A stretch of 64,000 nucleotides of DNA. It comes from Gordionus sp. m RMFG-2023 (Eukaryota > Nematomorpha > Gordioida > Chordodea > Parachordodidae). Below, piece after piece: positions 1-10,388 of the stretch. The stretch is from NCBI RefSeq assembly GCF_954871325.1, contig NC_088776.1:57870954-57934953 (forward strand), given 5' to 3'. Below the pieces are notes generated by a model. It ran no database searches. It had not been told where the DNA came from and saw only the letters and a program-made list of their open reading frames with translations. Both the position numbers and the translations under genes were made by a program. How positions within the stretch are numbered: position 1 is the stretch's first letter; every line of letters begins with the position of its first letter.

Positions 1-905
1 AGGATATAATAATTTTAAAGATTTAATAACAGGGACAATTATAACAATAATTATGATAATAATTACAAATATGATAGATAGTACAATGATTCAAGATTTA
101 TACCAAGATACAACAATAAATATAACCAATCACAAAACAATAGATATCAAAACATAGTAACCAACCCGATATTCGAAGAAAATTAATACCGTTTAGAAGA
201 AATAAAAGACAACAATGATAAAATAGAGAAAAAGGAATATAATTTATTAATTGGATATAAGCAATATAGATGATGATTATAACATGATGATAATATAGTC
301 ACGCTAAATGATATGCCAACGGTAATGCTAATAGTATCAAGATTTACGATACTACCGATTAATATTGCAAGAAAGATTGGACTTAAAATCTTAAAAATCG
401 GATACAAAACTCACTGGCTATGATGCAAAAATGATAAAAGTATTAGTTCCGAAGAGAAAACTCAATTTTATATGCTTACACTGCCCTCCCTAAGTGACAA
501 GAAATAAACTTTTAGGAAGGATCTCGATAAACGTTTTTAGGAATATACTAAACAAATTTGTGAATCTAATTGAGGAAGATTATAATGATACAATACAAAA
601 TATAATAAAACAATATAACTTGAAATTCAACAAAACACCGATATTTCGTAGCGACGTTAAATACACTTTCAAAGTTTAAACCAAAAATGATACCATCAAG
701 GTGTGTTCCGTATAAAAGAATTGCAAAAATGGATCGATGATTAAATCATTGAACCCGTTCAAGATGTTCGCTGGGCAAGTCCTCTCACACCTGTTTTTAA
801 GAGTGATGGCTCACTCAAACTTTGTGCAGATTTGAAAAATACTATAAATCTAGCTTTGGAAGATTAAAAATGATTCTTATTCATTTCTAATGTTGAGTCG
901 TAAAA
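1..905 (+). mobile_element. Ty3/gypsy-like retroelement fossil (partial, broken)
   Basis: Fossil piece of a Ty3/gypsy-type LTR retroelement that runs in from the left edge. In order it shows an Asn/Tyr/Arg-rich tail such as follows a gag nucleocapsid, a short protease-like region, and the start of a reverse transcriptase. The RT part is the most recognisable, near 665-860. No LTR and no integrase are visible here. The element is clearly broken, with about five or more breaks, and it ends in unrelated sequence after about 900. The decay suggests an old insertion. The family call rests on the RT segment; the upstream parts are less certain. Confidence 0.72.
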
Positions 906-1700
906 AGCCTTTTATTTTGAACAAACTTGCAAGCAATATTTAAATTTTTAAAAATTTACACGGGCCAATCCAGGCCTGAAAATATTTTATAAAAAATAAT
1001 CCGGGCTGGGCCGGGCTGGAAAAAAATTTTCCGGGCTGGGCCGCACATATGGTACCTCTGCAGGTCTCTGATTTTGAATTATTTTAAAAGAGGTTAAGGT
1101 AAATGAAAGAATAGAACATGTGCAAAAAACATATAATCATGATATTAAAGGGAGTCGTTATGTCTTAAGAAACATCAAAATTTATGTAAAAATAAGAGGA
1201 AATTTTTTAAAGTTTCCATATCGACAAATTTTTGCAAAAAAAAATATAAGAACTATGCCTAGGACTTATGAATTTTGTCAAAATTAAAAATTTCACAAGT
1301 ATCAATTATAATGAAAAAATTTTTTTTTGTTTAATATGGATAAGGAATGAGATAGGGTTGTGAAGCTACTCGATTTAGCTAATTTTATTCAAAATAATAT
1401 AATGCGAACATTGAGATTTCGTTAGTAATGTCCAAACTCTATTATCTATGAGCAGAAACTCTAAAGCTTGTTGTAATATTTTTTTGGTTAAAATAATTGG
1501 GATGGCCATTAATTAAAAATCGAGCCGTATAATATCACTAGAAAAGTTTATTAGAATATCATTGTAAATTAAGAATATACATTTACAATGTTTAATAAAT
1601 ATATTTGAGAACAATATCATGATGGGTCTATCGAAACATAAATGAGGAACTTGAAAACAATTCAAGTATATCTAGAATTAATGGCTAAAAGAAACTAGAA
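906..1700. other. Spacer with a CGGGCC-type repeat
   Basis: I see no gene. Positions 955-1075 hold alternating AT tracts and CGGGCTGGGCCGGGC-like motifs ending in CTCTGCAGGTCTCTGA. This resembles subterminal sequence of non-autonomous hAT elements, such as the better-preserved copies at 14103-14428 and 41754-42014. A similar ending, CTCTGCAGATCTGA, occurs near 52080-52096. The rest is AT-rich without recognisable content. Confidence 0.4.
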
Positions 1701-2141
1701 TCATTTGTATCTGGCTCTTTTATAGACTCTTTTGTGTTGAATGCTGGCGGGTTTTATCAAATTTGCTGGAACGATCGGCTTATCCGCATTTGAATTTAAG
1801 GAGTTGAATATGTTGGCACTACTGGGAGCGTTTTTGGAGTTTTTCGAGGTGTAAGGGCTGTTCACATTATTCGAGATGGCGCTCGTAGAGGACAAGGTTT
1901 CCATAGGTTTAGTCAAGTATTTTATGTCGCTTTCGGGAGATTTATGATTCTTATTTACCAATGCGATGTTAGATGATGCATTTTCGCTTTTGACCAAATC
2001 ATTCGTTTTGTGAAGCGAAGAAGTGCTGCTACTGTTAAGGGAGGCGTTGGAAATGTTGGAAGAATTTTTGATTGGCGGAGAATTAAGCACAAACGGATCA
2101 CAATCTTTATAGGCCCGGGAATTAAAAAATAAGCTTGTCAT
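1701..2141 (-). CDS. Ser/Asn-rich 146-codon reading frame, possible host exon
   Basis: An uninterrupted 146-codon frame from an ATG at 2141 to a stop at 1701, preceded directly by an in-frame stop. Base composition is visibly more balanced than the flanks, as in the proven host exons of this window. The product is rich in Ser, Asn and Lys, with stretches such as NSSNISNASLNSSSTSS, and ends in a basic tail, KRVYKRARYK. No fold, signal peptide or membrane segment is apparent, so it looks disordered. I do not recognise it. It lies on the same strand and 7.7 kb downstream of the MEAF6 exons, and MEAF6 proteins also end in disordered Ser-rich, Lys/Arg-rich tails. It could therefore be that gene's last exon, but no linking exon was found. 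It could also be an exon of another gene whose true 5' boundary is inside this frame. Confidence 0.42.
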   Translation of the reverse strand: MTSLFFNSRAYKDCDPFVLNSPPIKNSSNISNASLNSSSTSSLHKTNDLVKSENASSNIALVNKNHKSPESDIKYLTKPMETLSSTSAISNNVNSPYTSKNSKNAPSSANIFNSLNSNADKPIVPANLIKPASIQHKRVYKRARYK

Positions 2142-2835
2142 TTAAAGGTAATATAACAATTTTAATATTTAGAACTAGAACGAGGGGTATTTTTACAGAA
2201 TAAAACTTTTTATAAATATTTTTTTTAAAGATATTGTATATTATTATTTTATTACATTATGTGATTATTTTTTTACAATCTGTATTTATATAACACACGC
2301 TATAAGATATTATAATAATATTTCATTTTCAAGGGTTAAAAAAAAATTATTGCTTTTTTATTTATAATTAGAATAAGATTAATAAATAAGGTTTATAATT
2401 TTTCTTAGTTTTCCTTATAAAAATTTCATTTTTGTATATTTCGCTACAAAGTCACACTAACTGTGATTAAAAAAACATGTTTACTCTACCCAAGTAGAGG
2501 CTATGCAAATTAAATTTTTATTTAGCCAGAGCCCATTGTAACTTATTCTAAAACCCTATCTCAGTTATTGATATATACCAATTGATTTTTAGGCACTACT
2601 AGCACCTTCCTCCTTTCTTTAGCCCTGACCTGAGTCTGAAAATATTTAAATTTATTAAAATAAAAAGCATTTTAATTTTTATATTAAATTTTATAGTATC
2701 TTCTTCCGTTAATTCTCAGTAAACTATAATTTTGGATTTTATAAATTAAACCATAACTCGACCAGATATAAATTTTTTAATCCCGAAACTAACTTGCTTG
2801 CAGGGCTATATTATCTAACAACAAAAACAACCCCA
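2142..2835. other. AT-rich spacer, nothing recognised
   Basis: Long A/T tracts with no convincing reading frame, RNA or repeat. Confidence 0.5.
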
Positions 2836-3010
2836 GGTCTGAACCAAGGGTCCGACCACGGGTCTGAACCAAGGATCCGACCACGGGTCTGAACCAAGGG
2901 CCCGACCAAGGGTCTGAACCAACGGTCCGACCAAGGGTCTGAACCTAGGGCCAGACCAAGGGTCTGAACCAAGGGTCCGACTACGTGTCTGAACCAAGGG
3001 TCTGTGCTCC
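2836..3010. repeat. Minisatellite, about seven 25-bp units
   Basis: Tandem copies of a GC-rich 25-bp unit, consensus about GGGTCTGAACCAAGGGTCCGACCAC. Each unit is built from two similar half-units, GGGTCTGAACCA and GGGTCCGACCA. Because 25 is not a multiple of three, all frames stay open and give spurious Pro/Trp/Leu-rich peptides on the minus strand. No protein is inferred. The spacer 3011-3456 that follows shows nothing recognisable. Confidence 0.9.
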
Positions 3011-3749
3011 GAGCAGGCCTGAGCACAAAATTGGTTCGTAAATTTTACAACCAAGCAAATTAACAACACTACTAGAACCTTTTTATTTGTCTAAATCCCT
3101 AAACTCTGATTATAAAAAAAGATTAATTCTTAGGTTTTACCAACATCTTGAGGAATATTGGATATGGCAGCTCGAGATGTAACAGATGAATGGGAAAAGA
3201 GCCTTTCACTCTCTTTAAATTTTCTGTGGATAGGTTTATCGAAAGAGGATCCTTTATTTTTACCGAATGCGGACCTAATTTTTTTTTGATTAATTTAAAA
3301 AAAATAAATTTATATGTCCAAAACTTGCATAATAATCACACGTGATCATATGGAATCCTTAGATTCGTTTGTATAATTTATCCTTATTCTTAAATAAATT
3401 GAAACCGAAAAAAATATCATCCATCCCACCTATTCAATTTGATAACGGATATCGACCAGAGTTGTTTAGCACGCTAACTTTTAGCTATAGCTAATAGAGG
3501 CTACTTTTTTTGTAATTATATAATTTTTTAGCGCGCTACTTTTTTTGAAAGTAGCTAAGTAGCCGCTACTTCGCTACTTTTAAAAAATATAATGATGGTA
3601 AGTGTAAACATTAAAATTTAAATTATTATCATAAATTAATTATAAATTTTATGATTTATTATTTAATTTTGAAATTAAAATATAATTTCAATTTGTAATT
3701 TATATTTTCATTTATATTATAAACCTAAATCACGTGTTAATTATTTAAA

Positions 3750-5293
3750 ATGTCATCGCCTATGGATATCCGAATCGTTGAAAGTGATTCAGACAATGAT
3801 ATTAATGAAATGGAAGATACCAGGGAAGAAAATGTTCTTAATAGCTATAATACAAATTTCCCATTCCCTAGATTTGAAAATTTTTTAAAATAAATATATA
3901 ACCAAAACTGGTTTCAAATTTGTTTGTTTAAAGTGTAAAAAAAAATATTTCCTCAAATCAATCCAGTATAACCTCAAGAAACACCTAAAGGTAAATTGTC
4001 ATTTTTACATTCTAATAATATTTATTTTATAAGACTGTTCATGAGTTTTAAGGAAATCGAGAAACATCTAAATAATTTTGGTATAGGTGACTCTACATCC
4101 AAAAAGACTAATTCAATTCAAACCAAATTAATTAATAATGCAAATGACAATATTTCTCAGAAATTGGCTGATAAAGTTATTGTTGATTTTATAAATTATA
4201 CAGTTCAGCCAATGTCCTTAGTTGATAATCCATCATTTACCATGTTAATTAAAACTCTATCCCCTGGTACAACAATTTTATGCCGCCAGACACTAATGAA
4301 TAAAATAGCAGATAACTTTAAAATGATGGAAGATGCTCTAATAGTAGAGTTATCGTATATATGTACCACGGGAGATAGTTGAACATATAACAGAAGGTAA
4401 AAACTTATTTATATTTATAAATTGATCTGATTAAATATTTTTGAGCTTATTTGGGAATCACAGGCCATTGGCTAGACCTGTTGAAGTTTCACAGCCCCGG
4501 GTACCACCGGCAGGGAGGGGAAAACACTGTCCGTGATCGGGGGTCCGGGACGGTCGATGACGGGATCCTGAAGACCGAGTTTGGGTATGGTTTTAGTCAT
4601 GGTCTCCCCTGGACTACGACGTGAATTTAACACCAATTTATTTTTGTAAATTTCATAACAGCACAGAAAAAGAATAAAAATATTCACAATATTTTAATTC
4701 ATCGTTAATCAAAAGTAAAATTTTATTCCCGATATCGGACAAAAGAAAAAGAAAATAATAAAAATATTTCGATCCCGAATTTGATTTTTCGAGGTCTTTG
4801 TATAGATAAATTAAATAATAATAAAAAGAATATTAATAATCCAGGCCCATCTCGAAAACTGGCTAGAAACAGTTTTGAGGATGAAATCAAAACAGCCTCG
4901 GTATACGTGAACAAAGAAAAAAAAAGATATACATGATAATGAGAAAAACACATCACTTCTAATTGAACAAAGAAAACAAAAATATAAATGGTAATATAAA
5001 AACATATCACTAGAACAAAGACATAATAACTATTATAAACTAGTTAAAACACAACACCCTAGAACTTTAAAAAGAAGATCTGTGGCATTAGCCCTCAAAA
5101 TGATAATAAGATGCCAGAACTTGCAAATAAAAATATTGATAATCTATCTTATATTAAAAATATGTATATAAGATTAAATACGCCCTTACCCTCAAGTGCT
5201 AGTGTCGAGAGATTATTTAATAAGGCAAAACTTATACTTTCTGATCGTCGCTCTAGACTTGGGGATGATAATATTGAAATGATTTATTATTAA
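3750..5293 (+). pseudogene. BED-type hAT transposase, broken
   Basis: A candidate start at 3750 opens an acidic N-terminus (MSSPMDIRIVESDSDND). After one frame change it meets a BED-like zinc finger near 3893-3990, with CLKC and a downstream KKHLK. A long middle piece (about 4036-4376) contains PMSLVDNPSFTMLI, typical of the region before the hAT catalytic core. This piece ends at a TGA where family members usually have Trp, in the TxDxW motif. The catalytic core is missing. The C-terminal dimerisation motif follows at 5173-5293 (SSASVERLFNKAKLILSDRR, then RSRLGDDN). The gap at about 4440-5040 holds sequence unlike hAT. The family call is secure, but the gene is not functional as read. Confidence 0.88.
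4440..4700. other. GC-rich insert inside the hAT element
   Basis: A block that is clearly GC-rich against its surroundings, with CCCCGGGTACCACCGGCAGG at 4495 and GGGGGTCCGGGACGGTCGAT at 4538. It interrupts the hAT transposase. A 71-codon minus-strand frame (4472-4687) crosses it with RRSPGETMTKTIPKLGLQD, but I do not recognise it. It may be the end of another repeat, a captured host exon, or foreign DNA. The AT-rich sequence from 4700 to 5040 may belong to the same insertion. Confidence 0.45.
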
Positions 5294-5539
5294 AATGCAA
5301 CAAATTACCATAAATATTTATTTTTATTACATAAATTTTTTTATAATCAAAACTAACTTTATTTTAATATTTATAAATGTTGATTTTTATAAATTTACTA
5401 TACAATAACATTATAAGCAAAAAATAAAAAATTTGTTTATAAAAAGTAGCTATTAGCGAGCTACTTTTTTTGACAAATAGCGATAGCGGTAACGCGCTAC
5501 TTTTTTTAACAAATAGCGTTTAACAACTCTGATATCGAC

Positions 5540-7430
5540 CTAAATAGTGGCATAGCCATTTGGGGTGTTAAAACCCTCCCAGACTAAAAATGCAGATGAT
5601 ACGTTCAGAACCTAAAAATTTTATATTCAAATAAATACTTCCTTATACAAAACAATATTTTTAATAAAAATTAAAATTTCCAAGGTTTGTTTTATTGGAA
5701 AGATCGCAACATTGATTCAATATAACTCGTCAAAAATGACGGGGTTGAGGGGTAATTAGTTTGTGTATATGGTACTAAATATACTTTATTATTATATTTT
5801 ATAAAAATATTAAAATTTGGGAGAAAAAGAGGTAAATTTGTAAATCACACCTCATAAGATATTCTTAATTTAAAGTATAATGACCCGTTGTTCTTGATGA
5901 GCAAAATGAAAAATATATAACTAAGATTACCAGAGCTTCCGTCAGTCAGCATTGCTGAGCCCGTCAAAAATGACGGGAAATGAGAATTTTCTCCTTACTC
6001 TTATGATAGTTGTTATACATTATTTGAAAATAATATTCAATTTTTATTCTTTATAACCCCCGCTTTCAGGCCAGGTCCAATTCATTAAAACTAAGTGTAA
6101 ATGCTATGTTTTGGGTCAAAATATATTTAAAGCTTTTTGATCAATATAATTTGTTAAAATATTAATAGGCTATGCCTAATATTTAATATTGAAAAAATTC
6201 CTAAGCAAGTTTCAAGGCCATAATAATTTTGAAAAAATTTCCCTAACCCCAACCAAAGATCATAATAAATTTAGTAGTTGAGAACTGGAATAAAATATGG
6301 GCCTTAGTTTTTTCATTAGACTTAGCTCAGACTTGCAAAAAAAATTATTTAGGTCAATGTCTGATCTCCAGTTACGAATAAAAAAATTCCCAAGCGTCTA
6401 AGCTGATAATTATTTGAAAAATTTCCCCAAGCCCAGCCCAATATAATTTATAAAAATATTTTCCAAGCCCAGTTCGACCCATTATAATCTTAAAATTTTT
6501 TTCTCAAACCTGGTAAACCGCTAAAATTTTAATTTTTTTCCCCAAGCCTGGAGCTTCCAATAAAAAAAATAAACATTGATATAATTACATTAATATAGTT
6601 TCATATATAAGAATTGTATTACAAAATAAGATAGAAGGGGGGGGGGGCTGAGTTGGAAAGAATGTTTGCCTATAGAACGTTAAGTCTTAGGATCGAATCT
6701 CGTTGATGTAAATAATTTAACATTAGAGGTAAATAGTCTCCTTCGATTTATTAACATAAGATGGAAAAAATAAAAATAACATTAAGATTCTATGAAAACG
6801 TTATTTCTTGATTACGGAGATTCCGATTATTGGCAAAATAAGATCGTTAGATATTCAGGTGAAAGAAAACATATAAAATGAAAATTTATGTAGTTTTAAT
6901 TGAAAATTTTAAAAATAAACTTATTTTAACTGTTAATTTAAGATTTTACAGCTATTTTAAAATTCTATAAAAGTTATTGCTAATAGAACTATGGGAGCAA
7001 AATCACTATTTTTTTATGCATATATATTTTATCCAAAGATATTAAGAAAAAAAATTTTTTTTCAAGTATGTTTAGTGTCTTAAATCTTAAAGAAACTTGT
7101 ATATTTTATAGCATAATAACCGGAAGATGATAGAAAAAAAATTATTACTATAACATTTAATAATTAAAAGTTAAATATAAGTATCGATTGAACCTTTAAT
7201 TACGATTTTTATATTATTATTTGATCCTGATATATATATAAAAGTATTATAATAAATTCTTCATACATATTGATAAAATATGTCATTCCTTAGAATCATA
7301 TTTATATAAATGGTTCAGAAACAATAAAAAAACATTCATTCATCTTACCTTTTTTTACATTGAACTTTATTCATTTATTTATCTGTTTTATTAAAATCTT
7401 AATTTATATTTGACTTTTATAGGTAGATAT
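5540..7430. other. Spacer with dispersed pyrimidine-rich repeat and short palindromes
   Basis: No gene seen. CTCGTCAAAAATGACGGG (5726-5743) and the better palindrome CCCGTCAAAAATGACGGG (5960-5977) mark a dispersed repeat whose sequence continues AATGAGAATTTT; the same unit recurs at 28757-28774. From about 6050 to 6560 there are repeated motifs of the type CCCAAGCCCAG alternating with TAATTTGAAAAAATTTC. A run of nine Gs lies at about 6639-6647. Confidence 0.5.
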
Positions 7431-7438
7431 TACTTGAT

Positions 7439-7842
7439 CAGTGGCGTAGCTACGGGGGTGGTTTTCGGGTTTGGACCCCTCCCAGAGCAAAAATTTCTTT
7501 TAGATTATACGTTCAAAAGACTTAAAAGTGATTTTATATCTATTATATTTTTCTGGTTTTGATGTTTGTCGAAGGATATTATATTACTATTGAAATTATT
7601 CTGGATAGTATTATTATAAAGTCATTGAGAATAATCTACTAAATTATAATAACATTATTGATGCATTTAAAAAAATATATTTGTTATATATTATCGAAGA
7701 TATGGTTATGATTTGTAAGATAAACCCAGCCGAAGGCCGGGCAAAAGGGCCGAAGACCCGTTAAAGGGAATCTGGTGGGCGAAGCTCCCCAGCTTTTATA
7801 TGTATGGACCCCCTCTAAGGAAAATTCCTAGCTACGCCACTG
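7439..7842. mobile_element. 404-bp non-autonomous hAT element (MITE)
   Basis: The ends are CAGTGGCGTAGCTAC and, inverted, GTAGCTACGCCACTG. The copy is flanked by TACTTGAT at 7431-7438 and 7843-7850, a perfect 8-bp target duplication, so it is a complete and fairly recent hAT-type insertion. The interior is AT-rich except for a GC-rich stretch near 7725-7795 with CCGAAGGCCGGG and GGGCCGAAGACCCG hairpin-like motifs. No coding potential. Confidence 0.95.
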
Positions 7843-8237
7843 TACTTGATTAAAAATGGTAAAAAAAATTTATAATTTATTTTTATATTAAAATAAAACA
7901 ATAAAGGCCAACTTGCGGATGAATATTATTGAATTATATATTTTAATTATTTATTCTTTTTAAATATAAATAACAATTTAAACATAATATTAATTGATTT
8001 AAATGAAATATAATTATTAATTTATAGTATTTAAATTATTTATATATTCATACCCTTAAATGGAGGTATATACAATATAAGAATTAGTATAATGTATATT
8101 TAAAGTTATTTCCAATATCTTCATGGTTCTGTATATAAAATAATATTCAAACTAACTTAAAAAAAATAATTGTTATGTGTATCGTTTTTTATGTTAAGTT
8201 GTAAAGTCATTCATTTTTGATGATAAATAATTTTTTT

Positions 8238-8431
8238 AGTGTTGTTAAACAGCTCGTTTTGAGCCGATTTTTAAAAACCGCTGACTCAATATTTCATTCA
8301 GAAAAATATTACGCAAGCGTGAAGATTTTGTTCATAGAAGAAATAAAGGTCTAGACATATATTATAGAAATATCGAAGTTTAAGCAATATTTTTTCTGGC
8401 TAAAATATAGAGTTAGCCGTTTAACAATACT
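8238..8431. mobile_element. AGTGTTGTTAAAC-family MITE, full copy
   Basis: Ends AGTGTTGTTAAACAGCTCG and GCCGTTTAACAATACT form the terminal inverted repeat. The element sits between identical AATTTTTTT tracts, compatible with an 8-9 bp hAT-type duplication. Inside are GAGCCGATTTTTAAAAACCG and further self-complementary blocks, so the whole element can fold back. Other copies: 12244-12420, 15426-15640, 16498-16693, 26013-26063, 40666-40997, 53992-54160, 63265-63442 and 63861 to the window end. Confidence 0.88.
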
Positions 8432-9886
8432 AATTTTTTTGATTATTTTGTGCCATCATTCTTTCGATATATTATTATTATTTAAAAAAGGATTAATAGA
8501 AAAATTGATGTTTTTTAGATTAATTATTTTAATTTTATAGTAGATATAAAAAGAGAGAAAAAAAACGAAATAAATGATTATAGTTGTCTTTTCTGCCAAT
8601 TTTGTTTTTAAAAATATTTAGACTGCAAATATTTAGAAGGAAAAATTAAAAGAAAAATAAGGTTTAAAAAAATAAAGAACCTTTTTATTGGAAAATTGTC
8701 AAGGGGTTGATTTGAAAAATATATATATAATAATAAGATATAAATTTAAATATAATTGATCGGAAATAAAAAAAATTAAGTTTCATATCTCGAGGTAAAT
8801 CCAGATAAGGGAAAATCAGATACATTAGATAAAGTAAACAATTTTTTGAGTATTAATGTACACAGATAATATTTTACATCTAATATTACAAAAAATATAA
8901 AATAAGACTAAAAATTTTAAATTAAAGAAATGGATAATATCAATTTATAAAAGGACATAATTAATTATCATTATATTCTTATTCTAAAAATAAAAATCAG
9001 AAGAGTTCATGAAGATTTTCTTATATTAAAAGGAAAAGCTTGTCAAATTCATTATCACAAAAAACAGGTGATCACCTTATTGAGATAAAAATTGAATCTA
9101 TGGAATAATGTAATTAATTTCAAAGGGTTCCATATACAGAGATATATCTATTAAATTATTTTTAAAAAAGGTTGGCCATATGACATATTAGACTCAATTT
9201 TTTAACACTAGGATTTGTGACGGCTTGTGTCTAAAATTTTTTTTAGATCTTTAGCAGGCCCTAAACATGGGATTATCCCACTTGAACAAATCTGTTCATA
9301 AAAAAATATAAAATTAGAAAACCTAGCTAAAAAATGTTATTTTGTTTTTTAAAATGGACTTTATTCAAATATTTGGGAAAATAGGGGCAATAGCATTATT
9401 TAACTATGTTTAAAAATTGTTTTGATAATTAAAAAAAGAAAAATTTATCTAGGTATGAATAAAAGTATATTTATTTCTGTCAATATCAAGGTTTATAAAT
9501 TAAAAAAAATTTAAATTTGTGAAATAATATAGAAATTTTTAGATTATTATACACCTTTTAATTTTTTTATAATGGAAAGTTTCATTGAACAAAGGGAATA
9601 AGGGTAATGATATTTTTATTATTTTAACTTGGAGTATGAATTTTGTCAAATAAATTGGTACTTTATGATCATTGTATAAATCATTAACATATAAGAGGCA
9701 TTCTAAATTATTTTTTTATGGGAGGTCCATATTGTATTACAAAAAAAAGCATTGATCTTCCAGACTATTTTTTAGATATAATTCGAAGTTAATTATAATT
9801 CTACAAGAACATAAATAATGATATAAGTATAAAATAATATTTTGGATAGCAATATTGATACATATATCAATTAATTTTTAGGTTAC
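8432..9886. other. AT-rich stretch downstream of MEAF6 exon 2
   Basis: If MEAF6 continues past exon 2, as the family requires, this is intron or later exons. I searched the minus strand for the expected basic NRKFKEAxRLFSKSS segment and did not find it. No repeat family was recognised. Confidence 0.4.
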
Positions 9887-10140
9887 TTGTTGGTAAAAAG
9901 ATATTTGTTCCATCCTCTGACAATATTACCAAATTGTGAAGTATCCTCGAGATAACCACCTTCAAATGCATAGATTTGTCTTTCCAAATTTGCAAGTTTC
10001 CTAAGCATGCAAGGAAATGAGGATATGGATAAATTTACGTAAAAATAATCTCATTTTACAGCTATTTCCTTTCTTTTTTTGACTAATTCAATGAGTTCTG
10101 CTTTGCTATCCACAACATTTGTATTTTTTTTATTCGCCAT
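9887..10140 (-). CDS. MEAF6: Eaf6/MEAF6 homologue, first two coding exons
   Basis: Eaf6 is a small subunit of NuA4 and MOZ/HBO1-type histone acetyltransferase complexes in the nucleus. Exon 1 (10140-10060) starts [20 protein letters not shown] and runs to KKRKEIA. Exon 2 (10000-9887) encodes [20 protein letters not shown] followed by [18 protein letters not shown]. The latter is nearly the human sequence [33 protein letters not shown], so identity is secure. Exon 2 has a TTAG acceptor and a GTAACC donor. Oddity: exon 1 ends GCT before GTAAAA (phase 0), while exon 2 needs two preceding bases. Human has Ala-Glu here, and GCT-GA|GTAAAA would restore Glu, so two bases seem to be missing. This could be an assembly error, an allele or a dying gene. 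The remaining C-terminal half was not found. A Harbinger element ends 94 bp upstream of the ATG. Confidence 0.88.
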
Positions 10141-10388
10141 TTGAACATTAACTTGTCAAATCTGACAGGTCATCTGATTTATAATTTCATTCATTCATTA
10201 CCACTTTCCTTGAATTGACCATAATAGTTATTTACCCTGATGAATTCATAGTGAAGAGCGATTGCGATTTAATCGCGATATCGCAGCGACCGATCAGCTG
10301 GATCGATCGCAGCGATTTACATTCATATGCAAAGCGATTTTATTAATTCAAAATGGTATCAACTCTCAAATTATTATTTTTCTACAAA

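Larger units (their letters stand above)
3457..5531 (+). mobile_element. hAT DNA transposon, full length with 8-bp target duplication
   Basis: The 2,075-bp element starts CAGAGTTGTT and ends AACAACTCTG, a 10-bp perfect terminal inverted repeat. It is flanked by ATATCGAC at 3449-3456 and 5532-5539, the 8-bp duplication typical of hAT. The subterminal regions repeat AGCTATAGC / GCGCTACTTTTTTT motifs on both ends. The interior holds N- and C-terminal pieces of a BED-type hAT transposase separated by unrelated sequence, so the element is inactive as read. A degraded end of the same family, with GGTAGCTTATAGCG and CACGCTACTT motifs, lies at 11960-12045. Confidence 0.93.

Noticed and set aside
2811-3069. 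Overlapping minus-strand frames rich in Trp, Pro and Leu
   Set aside because: Products of the 25-bp minisatellite, which keeps all frames open; no independent coding signal.
4811-5010. Phe/Ser-rich minus-strand frames inside the hAT element
   Set aside because: AT-rich low-complexity frames; neither hAT-like nor host-like.
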